The notes under the pieces: generated by a model
What the model saw: only the letters and a program-made list of their open reading frames with translations
The model's database searches: none
Told to the model about the DNA's origin: nothing
Translations under genes and position numbers: made by a program
From: Flavonifractor sp. An10
Lineage (GTDB): Bacteria > Bacillota > Clostridia > Oscillospirales > Oscillospiraceae
Direction of reading: 5' to 3'
Assembly (NCBI RefSeq): GCF_002161215.1
Contig: NZ_NFMB01000012.1
Span: forward strand, 1 to 64,000
Length of the DNA stretch: 64,000 bases
Shown here: positions 51,237 through 58,713 of the stretch, piece after piece
Layout of the letters: every line of letters starts with the position of its first letter
How positions within the stretch are numbered: the stretch's first letter is position 1

Positions 51237-54032
51237 TTACTCGCCCACCACGGCGGCGCAGCGGGGGCACAGCTCGGGGTGGTGTCCCTCGGTGCCGATG
51301 TGCTCGTTGTGGTTCCAGCAGCGGGGGCACTTGGGGGCCTCGGACAGCTTGACGGCGATGGTGCAGGGCACCAGGCAGTCCTCCATCTTCTCGCCCTCCA
51401 CGGGCCCGGTGGTGACGGTGACCTTGGAAACGATGCACAGGGTGGCCAGATCCACGCCCTCCAGGAAAGCCGCGTCGGCGGCGGAGACGGACAGGGTGAT
51501 GTCGGTGTCCTGGGCCTTCTTGAACACGCCGGCATTGCGGGCGTTCTCCAGGGCCTTGTTCACCGCGTCGCGGAGGGAGACCAGCTTGTCCCAGCGCTCC
51601 TGTCCGGCGGCGTCCAGGGCCAGCTTCTCCTCATAGCCGGGCATGTCGTTGAGCAGCACGCTCTCGGCGTCCACGCCCTTGGCGTGCTTCATGGCGTGCC
51701 AGATCTCGTCGGAGGTGAAGGCCAGTATGGGGGCGATGAGCCGGGTCATGCCGTCCAGGATGGTGTACAGGGCGGTCTGGGCGGAGCGGCGGCCGGCGTC
51801 GTCGCCGCAGTACAGCCGATCCTTGATGATGTCCAGGTAGAAGTTGGACATGTCCACCACGCAGAAGTTGTACACGGCCCGGTAGACGCCGTGGAACTCG
51901 TAGCGGTCGTACGCCTCCCGGCAGGCCTTCACCAGGTTGTTGTAAGAGGCCAGGGCGAACCTGTCCAGCTCCTCCAGCTTGTCATAGGCCACCGCGTGGG
52001 TGTCGGGGTCGAAGTCGCACAGGTTGCCCAGCATGTAGCGGGCGGTGTTGCGGATTTTCAGGTAGGCCTGGCTCAGCTGCTTCATGATGTCCTTGGAGAT
52101 GCGCATGTCCTGGGTGTAGTCGGCGGAGGCCACCCACAGGCGGAGCATGTCGGCGCCGTACTCCCTGATGACCTCGTCGGGGGAGACGGCGTTGCCCAGG
52201 GACTTGTGCATGGCCTTGCCCTCGCCGTCCACAGTCCAGCCGTGGGTGGCGATCTGGTGATAGGGGGCCACGCCGTTGACGGCGATGGAGGTGAGCATGG
52301 AGGACTGGAACCAGCCGCGGTACTGGTCGCCGCCCTCCAGATAGAGGTCGGCGGGGTACTTCAGATAGGGGCGCTCCGCGGCCACGGCGGCCCAGGTGGA
52401 GCCGGAGTCGAACCACACGTCCATGATGTCGGTCTCTTTGGAGAAGTGGGCCTTGCCGCACTTGGGGCACACGAAGCCCTCGGGCAGCAGGTCGCGGGGC
52501 TCCTTGTCAAACCAGATGTTGGAGCCGTGCTCCCGGAAGAGCCGGGCCACGTTGGCGATGGTCTCGGGGGTGACGATGTCCGCCCCGCAGTCGTCGCAGT
52601 AAAAGATGGGGATGGGCACGCCCCACACCCGCTGGCGGGAGATGCACCAGTCGGAGCGCTCGGTGATCATGGAGATCATGCGCTCCTTGCCCCACTCGGG
52701 CTTCCACTGGATGGCGTCGCAGGACTTCACCGCGGCGTCCTTGATAGCGTCCACGGAGCAGAACCACTGCTCGGTGGCCCGGTAGATGATGGGGTTCTTG
52801 CAGCGCCAGCAGTGGGGGTAGGAGTGGGTGATGTTCTCCTTGGCCACCAGGAAGCCCTCTCGCTCCAGATCCTCCACCACCATGTCGTTGCCCTTGGCGT
52901 AGAACTGGCCGTTGTAGCGCTCGTCGGTCATGACGCCCTTGGCGTTCACCGGCACGGGCACGCCGATGTGGGTCAGGCCCGCCTTGTCGTACTGCCGGCA
53001 GATGGCGAAGTCCTCGGCGCCGAAGCCGGGGGCGGTGTGGACGCAGCCGGAGCCGGCGTCCAGGGTCACGTGCTCGCCATTGAGGATCACGCTCTCCCGG
53101 TCAAAGAGGGGGTGCTTGGCACTCATCAGCTCAAACTCGCTGCCCTTGAGGGTGGCCAGCACGGTGCAGGCGGCATAGTCGATGTGGGCGGCCTTGCACA
53201 CGCTCTCGGCCAGATCCTTGGCCAGGATATACACGTCCCCGCCGGGCACCTGGAGGAGCACGTAGTCAAACTCGGCGTTGAGGCAGATGGCGTAGTTGCC
53301 GGGAATCGTCCAGGGGGTGGTCGTCCAGATCACGAAGTAGGTGCGGCTCAGATCGGTAAGGCCCCCCAGCTTGCCCTTGTCGTCCAGCACGGGGAACTTG
53401 ACGAAGATGGTGGTGCAGGGGTCGTCGGCGTACTCAATCTCCGCCTCGGCCAGGGCGGTCTGGTCGGCGGGGCACCAGTACACCGGCTTCATGCCCTTGT
53501 AGATAAGGCCCTTCTCCGCCATCTTGCCGAAGACCTCAATCTGCCTGGCCTCAAACTCGGGCAGCAGGGTGATGTAGGGGTTCTCCCACTCGCCCAGCAC
53601 CCCCAGGCGCTGGAACTGCCCGGTCATCTTGGCGATATAGCCCTCGGCGTACTCCCGGCACTTGGTGCGGAACTGGGCGGTGGTCATCTCGTCCCGCTTG
53701 ACCTTCTTGTCCTTCAGCACGGCGGACTCGATGGGCAGGCCGTGGGTGTCCCAGCCGGGTACATAGGGGGCGCAGTGGCCGGTCATGTTCTTGTGCTTGA
53801 CGATCATGTCCTTGAGGATCTTGTTCAGGGCGGTGCCGATGTGGATGTTGCCGTTGGCGTAGGGGGGGCCGTCGTGGAGGACAAACTTGGGCTTGCCCTC
53901 GTTGCGTGCCACCATCTTGTGGTACAGATCGTGGTCGTACATGGCCTGGAGCATGTCCGGCTCCCGCTTGGGCAGGCCGGCCCGCATGGGGAAGTCGGTC
54001 TGGGGCAGATGGACGGTCTGGTTGTAATCCAT
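51237..54032 (-). CDS. ileS: Isoleucyl-tRNA synthetase
   Basis: 931 residues, class I synthetase. HIGH motif in PYANGNIHIGTALNK (about residues 49-63), the CP1 editing domain, the KMSKS equivalent as GEGKAMHKSLGN (about 600; the second half HKSLGN is clear, the Met-Ser variant is unusual), the anticodon-binding domain and a C-terminal zinc site CPRCWNHNEHIG...CPRC. ATG at 54032 with AAAGGAG. Expression is controlled by an Ile-specific T-box upstream. Confidence 0.97.
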   Translation of the reverse strand: MDYNQTVHLPQTDFPMRAGLPKREPDMLQAMYDHDLYHKMVARNEGKPKFVLHDGPPYANGNIHIGTALNKILKDMIVKHKNMTGHCAPYVPGWDTHGLPIESAVLKDKKVKRDEMTTAQFRTKCREYAEGYIAKMTGQFQRLGVLGEWENPYITLLPEFEARQIEVFGKMAEKGLIYKGMKPVYWCPADQTALAEAEIEYADDPCTTIFVKFPVLDDKGKLGGLTDLSRTYFVIWTTTPWTIPGNYAICLNAEFDYVLLQVPGGDVYILAKDLAESVCKAAHIDYAACTVLATLKGSEFELMSAKHPLFDRESVILNGEHVTLDAGSGCVHTAPGFGAEDFAICRQYDKAGLTHIGVPVPVNAKGVMTDERYNGQFYAKGNDMVVEDLEREGFLVAKENITHSYPHCWRCKNPIIYRATEQWFCSVDAIKDAAVKSCDAIQWKPEWGKERMISMITERSDWCISRQRVWGVPIPIFYCDDCGADIVTPETIANVARLFREHGSNIWFDKEPRDLLPEGFVCPKCGKAHFSKETDIMDVWFDSGSTWAAVAAERPYLKYPADLYLEGGDQYRGWFQSSMLTSIAVNGVAPYHQIATHGWTVDGEGKAMHKSLGNAVSPDEVIREYGADMLRLWVASADYTQDMRISKDIMKQLSQAYLKIRNTARYMLGNLCDFDPDTHAVAYDKLEELDRFALASYNNLVKACREAYDRYEFHGVYRAVYNFCVVDMSNFYLDIIKDRLYCGDDAGRRSAQTALYTILDGMTRLIAPILAFTSDEIWHAMKHAKGVDAESVLLNDMPGYEEKLALDAAGQERWDKLVSLRDAVNKALENARNAGVFKKAQDTDITLSVSAADAAFLEGVDLATLCIVSKVTVTTGPVEGEKMEDCLVPCTIAVKLSEAPKCPRCWNHNEHIGTEGHHPELCPRCAAVVGE

Positions 54033-54048
54033 GGGTGGTTCTCCTTTG

Positions 54049-54130
54049 TAAATTGATAATGAATAATTGAAAATGGAGAATGGGCGGTTAGGCGGCGGGG
54101 TTCGGGCCGACACACAGGTCGGCCCCTACG
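54049..54130. repeat. Half-copy of an AT-rich repeat and a palindrome in the ileS leader
   Basis: AATTGATAATG...GAAAATGG (54049-54080) resembles one end of the inverted-repeat element at 55239-55458. It is followed by GGGCCGACACACAGGTCGGCCC-CTACG (54105-54130), a GTAGGGGC-class palindrome. Both lie between the T-box terminator and the ileS RBS. Confidence 0.6.
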
Positions 54131-54148
54131 AGAGGCCGCCCGGGCAAA

Positions 54149-54443
54149 CAAAAAGCGCCCCTGCCTCACAAAGAGACAAAGGCGCAAACCTCTGCGGTAC
54201 CACTCTCATTGCCGCGGACGTGCCGCGGCCCCTCGACGGCCGGTAACGGGGCCAGGCGTCCGCACCTACTGGGCAAAGAGGCCGTTGGGGCGGCGGCTCG
54301 GAGGTGATCTTCCCGGCCCGCCCTGTCCGCCTTGCACCAAAAACGGCGGCTCTCTGCACAGGGTTGGGGGCGGTACTCGTCCTCGTCACAGCGTTTGGCT
54401 GGATAAAATCACTCGGAGGCGCGGTTTTCCGCGTCTCCGAGTA
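54149..54443 (-). promoter_or_regulatory. T-box riboswitch, isoleucine specific
   Basis: Minus strand, in order: a 5' hairpin CTCGGAG-ACGCGG-AAAA-CCGCG-CCTCCGAG (54442-54412), GACGAGGACGAGTAC (54387-54373), AGAGAGCC, specifier GGGAAG-ATC-ACC with ATC (Ile) at 54308-54306, the T-box sequence GAGTGGTACCGCAG (about 54206-54193) and a terminator GCGCCTTTGTCTC...GAGGCAGGGGCGC with TTTTTG (54185-54150). It senses uncharged tRNA-Ile, matching ileS. Confidence 0.94.
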
Positions 54444-54471
54444 TCTTACCTGTAATTCCGCCTTCTGTCAA
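54443..54471 (-). promoter_or_regulatory. Sigma-A promoter of the ileS T-box transcript
   Basis: Minus strand TTGACA (54471-54466), 17 bases, TAAGAT (54448-54443). It overlaps the end region of divIVA, whose stop is at 54478. Confidence 0.82.
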
Positions 54472-54477
54472 GAGGCT

Positions 54478-55221
54478 TTACCGGATTTCGTAGTCCTTTC
54501 CGAACTGGAGGTGGTCGAAGTCGATGCGGCGGGTGGGCTCGGTGGGCTCCTCGGCCTCCTCCTCCCCGCCGTGGGAGCGGCTCAGCTCCAGCAGCTCGGC
54601 GTACAGGCCGCCCTCCTTCTCCGGGGCGGGGCCGCCCAGATCCACCGTGTCCTCCCGCTGGCCGGCCTCGGCCTCCGCGCTCTCCTCGGCCACCAGCTTC
54701 TCCACGTTGTGGGAGATGTCCTCCACCGCGGTATCCACCGGATCCGCCGCAGGGGCGGGCTGGGCGGCGGCGGTGAGCTTGGACAGGCCGTTGAGATAGT
54801 CCATCTCGTGCTGGTACAGCTCCTTGAGCTTGGACACGTAGGCCGCCGTGGCGTTCTGGGCCGCGGTGAGGCGCAGCTGCTCGTCCCGCAGGCCCTGCTG
54901 CAGCTCCGCCATGCGGGCCTTGGCCTGGGCCTCCGCGTCCTTGAGCATCTCCGCCTTCTTGCTCTCCGCCTGGGCCACCATCTCGTCGGCCATCTTCTGG
55001 GCCGTCAGCAGGGCCTTGCGCATGGCGTCCTCGGTGGAGCGGTACTCCTCCACCTTGTCCACCAGCACCTTCATCTTGGCCTTGAGGGTGGCGTTCTCCT
55101 TGTAGAGGGTGGTGTAGTCCGCCGTCAGCACGTCCAGGAACTCGTCCACCATCGCCATGTTATAGCCCCCGAAGGACGCCTTGGCAAAGGCGTGCTCCGA
55201 TACTTCCTGCGGTGTCAGCAT
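54478..55221 (-). CDS. divIVA: DivIVA domain protein
   Basis: 247 residues. DivIVA proteins bind curved membrane at poles and septa. The N-terminal lipid-binding DivIVA motif LTPQEVSEHAFAKASFGGYN (about 2-21) with MVDEFLDVL is followed by coiled coil (about 28-150) and an acidic C-terminal tail. Start ATG at 55221 with GGAGG seven bases upstream; a TTG two codons earlier is less likely. Next to sepF and yggS, the usual division-site cluster. Confidence 0.93.
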   Translation of the reverse strand: MLTPQEVSEHAFAKASFGGYNMAMVDEFLDVLTADYTTLYKENATLKAKMKVLVDKVEEYRSTEDAMRKALLTAQKMADEMVAQAESKKAEMLKDAEAQAKARMAELQQGLRDEQLRLTAAQNATAAYVSKLKELYQHEMDYLNGLSKLTAAAQPAPAADPVDTAVEDISHNVEKLVAEESAEAEAGQREDTVDLGGPAPEKEGGLYAELLELSRSHGGEEEAEEPTEPTRRIDFDHLQFGKDYEIR

Positions 55222-55238
55222 ACTCAAACCTCCGGTTT

Positions 55239-55458
55239 AATTGATAATTGACAATGGATAATGGATAATTAGGCGGTGGACGATACCGTGCAGCACAGGA
55301 TCGTTCCCCCGGCAGTTGCCAATATCCACTTGCCAATCACAATTTTCAAGTCAATTGACCATTGACAATGGATCCTCGATAACCGGGATGGGACCGAGCC
55401 CATATGGCGGGTATCGTCTCCCTCCCAATTATCAATTTCCCATTCTCAATTATCAATT
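55239..55458. mobile_element. MITE-like element with inverted-repeat ends
   Basis: 220 bp between sepF and divIVA without coding capacity. Left end AATTGATAATTGACAATGG...GGACGATACC (55239-55287) and right end GGTATCGTCTCC...CAATTATCAATT (55410-55458) are imperfect inverted repeats of about 49 bases. An internal copy of TTGACCATTGACAATGG lies at about 55356-55373. A half-copy occurs at 54049-54095. No transposase is near, so it would be a non-autonomous element. Confidence 0.65.
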
Positions 55459-55460
55459 GC

Positions 55461-55964
55461 TCAAAAGTACAGCCCGTTGTTCTCCAGCTCGTCGATCAGA
55501 TCCCCGAGAATGTCCACGTTGTAGGGCGTGATGATGTAAGTAGAAATGGCCACCTTCTTGATCTTGCCCTCGTTGGCGTAGGCCACGCCGGACAGGAAGT
55601 CCAGCAGGCGGCGGGCGATGTCCTTGTTGGTGGACTCCAGGTTGAGCACCACGGTGCGCTTCTCCCGCAGGTGGTCGGCAATCTCGCTGGCGTTCTCAAA
55701 CCGCTCGGGCTTGACCAGCACCACCTGCAGCTGGGTGGTGGTGTGGATGTTGACCACCTTGTTGCTGCGCCGCTCGTTCTCCACGGGGTAGAGGGTGCCG
55801 GTATTCTCCTGGCTGCTCTTGGCGGCGCGGCGCTCCAGCCGCTCGCCGCCGGTGCGGTCCATCCGCTCGCTGCGGGAGACGGGCTCGTAGTCGTCAAACT
55901 CCTCCTCGTCCTCCTCGTCCTCATAGGGGCGGGCCAGGCGCTTGATCTCGTCCAAAAATCCCAT
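55461..55964 (-). CDS. sepF: Cell division protein SepF
   Basis: 167 residues. SepF polymerises, binds membrane and ties FtsZ to it. N-terminal membrane-binding helix (MGFLDEIKRLARPYE), an acidic linker (EDEEDEEEFDDYEP), and the C-terminal SepF core with VVLVKPERFENASEIADHL, VVLNLESTNKDIARRLLDFLSG (split at the NLES core) and an end in NNGLYF. ATG at 55964 with GGGAGG nine bases upstream. Confidence 0.95.
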   Translation of the reverse strand: MGFLDEIKRLARPYEDEEDEEEFDDYEPVSRSERMDRTGGERLERRAAKSSQENTGTLYPVENERRSNKVVNIHTTTQLQVVLVKPERFENASEIADHLREKRTVVLNLESTNKDIARRLLDFLSGVAYANEGKIKKVAISTYIITPYNVDILGDLIDELENNGLYF

Positions 55965-55989
55965 GTCGGTAAACCTCCCGATGTGATTC

Positions 55990-56694
55990 CTATCCCTTGT
56001 GCATGGGGGGACGGGGGCCGAACAGGGCGGTGCCCACCCGCACCAGGGTGGCCCCTTCACGGACAGCGTTCTCATAGTCGCCGCTCATGCCCATGGAGAG
56101 GCAGGTAAAGCTAGTCTTATTATCATCCATCTGACTTCTTATGTCAACAAAAAGCTGACGCATTTTTGCAAAAAACGGGCGGTTTCCGTCGGGGCCGGCC
56201 ACCGGAGGGATGGTCATGAGGCCCCGCAGGCGCACATGGGGGCAGGCGGCGGCCTGTTTCACCAGGGCGGGCAGCTCCTCCGGGGCGATGCCGCTCTTGG
56301 ACTCCTCCCCGCCGATGTTCACCTCCAGCAGGATGTCCTGTACCAGATCCAGCTTGGCGGCCTGGGCCTCGATGGCATCCAGCAGGTGGGCCGAGCCCAC
56401 CGACTCAATGAGCTCCACCCGGCCCACCACCTGCCTGACCTTGTTGGTCTGCAGGTGGCCGATGAAGTGGAGGGCCGCCCCGTCGTAGGCGTTATCCGCC
56501 AGGTGGGCGGTCATCTCCTGCACCCGGTTTTCGCCGCAGATGGTGACGCCGGCGGCGATGGCCTGGCGGATGGTGTCCGAGGTCTGCACCTTGGTGGCGG
56601 CCACCAGGGCGATCTCGGACGGGTCGCGGCCGGCCTCCCGGGCGGCGGCGGCAATGTTTGCGTTGACTTTGGCAATATTCTCTGCAAGGGACAT
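55990..56694 (-). CDS. yggS: YggS family PLP homeostasis protein (YlmE)
   Basis: 234 residues, single-domain alanine-racemase-like barrel that binds PLP and affects amino-acid and vitamin B6 balance. PLP lysine in VAATKVQTSDTI (about residue 35), GENRVQEM, HFIGHLQTNKV, and the phosphate-binding LSMGMSGDYENAV...VRVGTALFG end. ATG at 56694; 25 bases upstream of sepF on the same strand, as in many Firmicutes. Confidence 0.95.
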   Translation of the reverse strand: MSLAENIAKVNANIAAAAREAGRDPSEIALVAATKVQTSDTIRQAIAAGVTICGENRVQEMTAHLADNAYDGAALHFIGHLQTNKVRQVVGRVELIESVGSAHLLDAIEAQAAKLDLVQDILLEVNIGGEESKSGIAPEELPALVKQAAACPHVRLRGLMTIPPVAGPDGNRPFFAKMRQLFVDIRSQMDDNKTSFTCLSMGMSGDYENAVREGATLVRVGTALFGPRPPMHKG

Positions 56695-56711
56695 GTGAAT
56701 AACCTCCCATA

Positions 56712-58004
56712 TTAAGAATCCAGAATCACGGCTCCGTCTGTGAGCTCCACCGAGGAGAGGATGATCTGATCTCCGGCCCGCAGGGCCTCGCTGTCGGACA
56801 CCCCGTCGGCGGGCACCACCAGGGCGAATTCCTCCATCTGCTCCACCACGGTGACGGGCTTGAACTCCGCCTGCTGGCCCACCAGCACGAACACGCCGGT
56901 GGTGAGCACCTGGCTCTCCTCCTCCGTCTCCGGGTCGGTGACGGTCTGCTCCACCACCCGGATGGACTCGGTGGGAACCCGGATGCCCTCCCGGCTGTCA
57001 AAGACCAGCTCCACCGTCTGCCGGCGCAGCAGGGTGGTCTCGGACAGGTAGCGGTCGGTGGACAGCACCACGGCGCACTGCCCGTCCTCCTCCGGCTCCC
57101 CCACCCGCTCCACCGTCATGTCCACCTCGCCCGACCAGTCCCGGGAGAAGCGGACGGTGACGCTGCTCCCCTGGTGCAGGCGCTGGGCCTCCTCGCTGCC
57201 GGCGGCAAAGACGAAGTACCAGGTGGCGTCGGTGATCAGCTTGCCCACGGCGCCGGAGTCGGCGGCGGGCTGCTGCCGGGCGAGCTGGGTGAGCTCCGCG
57301 GCGGTGATGGTCTCCAGCTTGTCCGGTGTGAGCTGGCTCTCAAAGCCGTCGGTCTGGCCGGAGAACACCCCCGACTGGCCGGCGGTGACCGCGGTGGTGT
57401 CCTGGGCGGCCTGGGCGGTGAGGGCGGAGATCTGGGCCTCCACCTCGTCCAGGGATGCCTGGATGGCGGCGGAGGCGTCCCCCTCCCCCTCCCCTTCGCT
57501 GAAGGTGTACTCCCGCTTGTAGACCAGGCTCTTCAGCTTCTGGGCCTCCTCCTCCAGCCGGGTGAGATCCCCGGCGGCCACCGAGGCGTGGAGATCGGCG
57601 ATGGCGTCCAGCACCTGCTGGCTCAGCTGGGAGGCGTCGCCGCCGGTCTGGGCCCGCTCCAGGGCGTACTCCAGCTGCTCCCGCTCCAGGGTCAGGCTCT
57701 CCAGCTCCTGCCGCCGCTCCAGGCCCTCCCCGCTCTGGTAGAGCAGGGCCACCGTCTCCCCGCGGGCCACCTTCTCCCCCTCCTCGGGCAGCAGCTCCAC
57801 CGTGCCGCCGCCGCCGGAGAGGACGGTCTCCTCCCGCACCAGGAAGCCGGTGGCCTCCAGGCTGTCGTCCACGGTGTAGGCGTAGGACATCACAAAGGCG
57901 TACGGATCCCGGAAGCTGCGCCAGGCGGAGGCGGCCAGATAGACCACCACCGCCGCCAGCAGCACCAGCATCATGATTCGGTTGATCAGCTTCCCTTGCT
58001 TCAT
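56712..58004 (-). CDS. HlyD-like membrane-fusion/adaptor protein
   Basis: 430 residues. One N-terminal span (about 9-27), then an outside region with a biotinyl-lipoyl-like hairpin entry (ATGFLVREETVL...GEKVARGETVALLY, about 52-90), a helical part (about 95-165) and a beta-barrel-like C-terminal half. This fits the HlyD adaptor fold. No ABC transporter or outer-membrane partner is adjacent. It lies nine bases after hfq and 17 before yggS, so it is part of the hfq-sepF run. Function in this context unknown. Confidence 0.75.
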   Translation of the reverse strand: MKQGKLINRIMMLVLLAAVVVYLAASAWRSFRDPYAFVMSYAYTVDDSLEATGFLVREETVLSGGGGTVELLPEEGEKVARGETVALLYQSGEGLERRQELESLTLEREQLEYALERAQTGGDASQLSQQVLDAIADLHASVAAGDLTRLEEEAQKLKSLVYKREYTFSEGEGEGDASAAIQASLDEVEAQISALTAQAAQDTTAVTAGQSGVFSGQTDGFESQLTPDKLETITAAELTQLARQQPAADSGAVGKLITDATWYFVFAAGSEEAQRLHQGSSVTVRFSRDWSGEVDMTVERVGEPEEDGQCAVVLSTDRYLSETTLLRRQTVELVFDSREGIRVPTESIRVVEQTVTDPETEEESQVLTTGVFVLVGQQAEFKPVTVVEQMEEFALVVPADGVSDSEALRAGDQIILSSVELTDGAVILDS

Positions 58005-58013
58005 GGGCGCTCC

Positions 58014-58250
58014 TCAGTCCGCCGCCGCCTCCGCCTCCAGGGAGATGGCCCGCTCGGGCACGATGGTGGAGATGGCGTGCTTGTAGATGACCTGCTGCTT
58101 GTCCCCCGTCATAAGTACCACCACGAAGGCGTCGTATCCCGTGATCTGGCCCCGCAGCTGATAGCCGTTCATCAGAAACACGGTGACAGCGGCGCGGGTT
58201 CTCCGGGCCCGGAGCAGGAACAGGTCTTGCAGGTTGTTGGTCTTTTGCAT
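58014..58250 (-). CDS. hfq: RNA chaperone Hfq
   Basis: 78 residues, an Sm-like hexameric RNA chaperone that helps small RNAs pair with mRNAs. Sm1 motif VFLMNGYQLRGQITGYDAFV (residues ~27-46) and Sm2 motif YKHAISTIVP (about 57-66) are clear. The N-terminal QDLFLLRARR matches the usual QD-FLN-LRK region. ATG at 58250 with AAGGAG nine bases upstream. Typical clostridial order is mutL-miaA-hfq; miaA is not between them here. Confidence 0.95.
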   Translation of the reverse strand: MQKTNNLQDLFLLRARRTRAAVTVFLMNGYQLRGQITGYDAFVVVLMTGDKQQVIYKHAISTIVPERAISLEAEAAAD

Positions 58251-58383
58251 GTGGATGCACTCCTTCTTTCTGTAAGATGCATCCAATATATACCAATTAT
58301 CAGGCGAATGGTGTCGCTTTTTGTTTGGAAACCGGGCTGAAATGCCCCCGGCGGTCAGGCCCGGGCCGGCCGGTGTCCGGCCC

Positions 58384-58462
58384 CTACGCCCTCCCGAACC
58401 GCTTCTCCAGCTGCTGGCGGGTCAGCTCTATCGCCACCGGCCTGCCATGGGGACAGTATTTG
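58384..58462 (-). pseudogene. Distal duplicate of the mutL 3' end
   Basis: 79 bp matching the last 26 mutL codons including a stop. It differs from the gene's own end (58714-58792) at seven positions, all synonymous: CAT/CAC, GAG/GAA, CTG/TTG, CGC/CGG, AGG/AGA, GCG/GCA and TAG/TAA. The distal copy has the GC-rich codons usual in this genome, which suggests it is the original gene end. Confidence 0.88.
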
Positions 58463-58713
58463 CTCCCCGGCGGTCAGGCCCGCCGGGGGCCCCAAATATT
58501 TTTGCATCCTCGGCCGGAGTGAATCCGGCCTGCGGCAAGGTTTTGCTCCGCAAAACGCTTGGACGCGCCAAAGGCGCGATGCGCGGTCAAATGCGGTCAG
58601 GCCCGCCGGGGCCCCAAATATTTCTGCATCCTCGGGGCAAATGAATTGCCCCTGCGGCAAGGTTTTGCTCCGCAAAACGCTTGGACGCGCCAAAGGCGCG
58701 ATGCGCGGTCAAA
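58463..58713 (+). repeat. Two tandem three-hairpin structured elements at the mutL 3' end
   Basis: Two ~122-bp units in direct repeat. Unit 1 core from 58505: CATCCTCG, stem GGCCGGA-GTGAA-TCCGGCC, CTGCGGCAAGG, stem GTTTTGC-TCC-GCAAAAC, GCTTGGA, stem CGCGCC-AAA-GGCGCG. Unit 2 core from 58627 is the same except the first stem, which is GGGGCAA-ATGAA-TTGCCCC. The units lie between the two copies of the mutL end. Each is preceded by GCGGTCAGGCCCGCCGGGG and an AT-rich AAATATTT linker. Confidence 0.88.
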
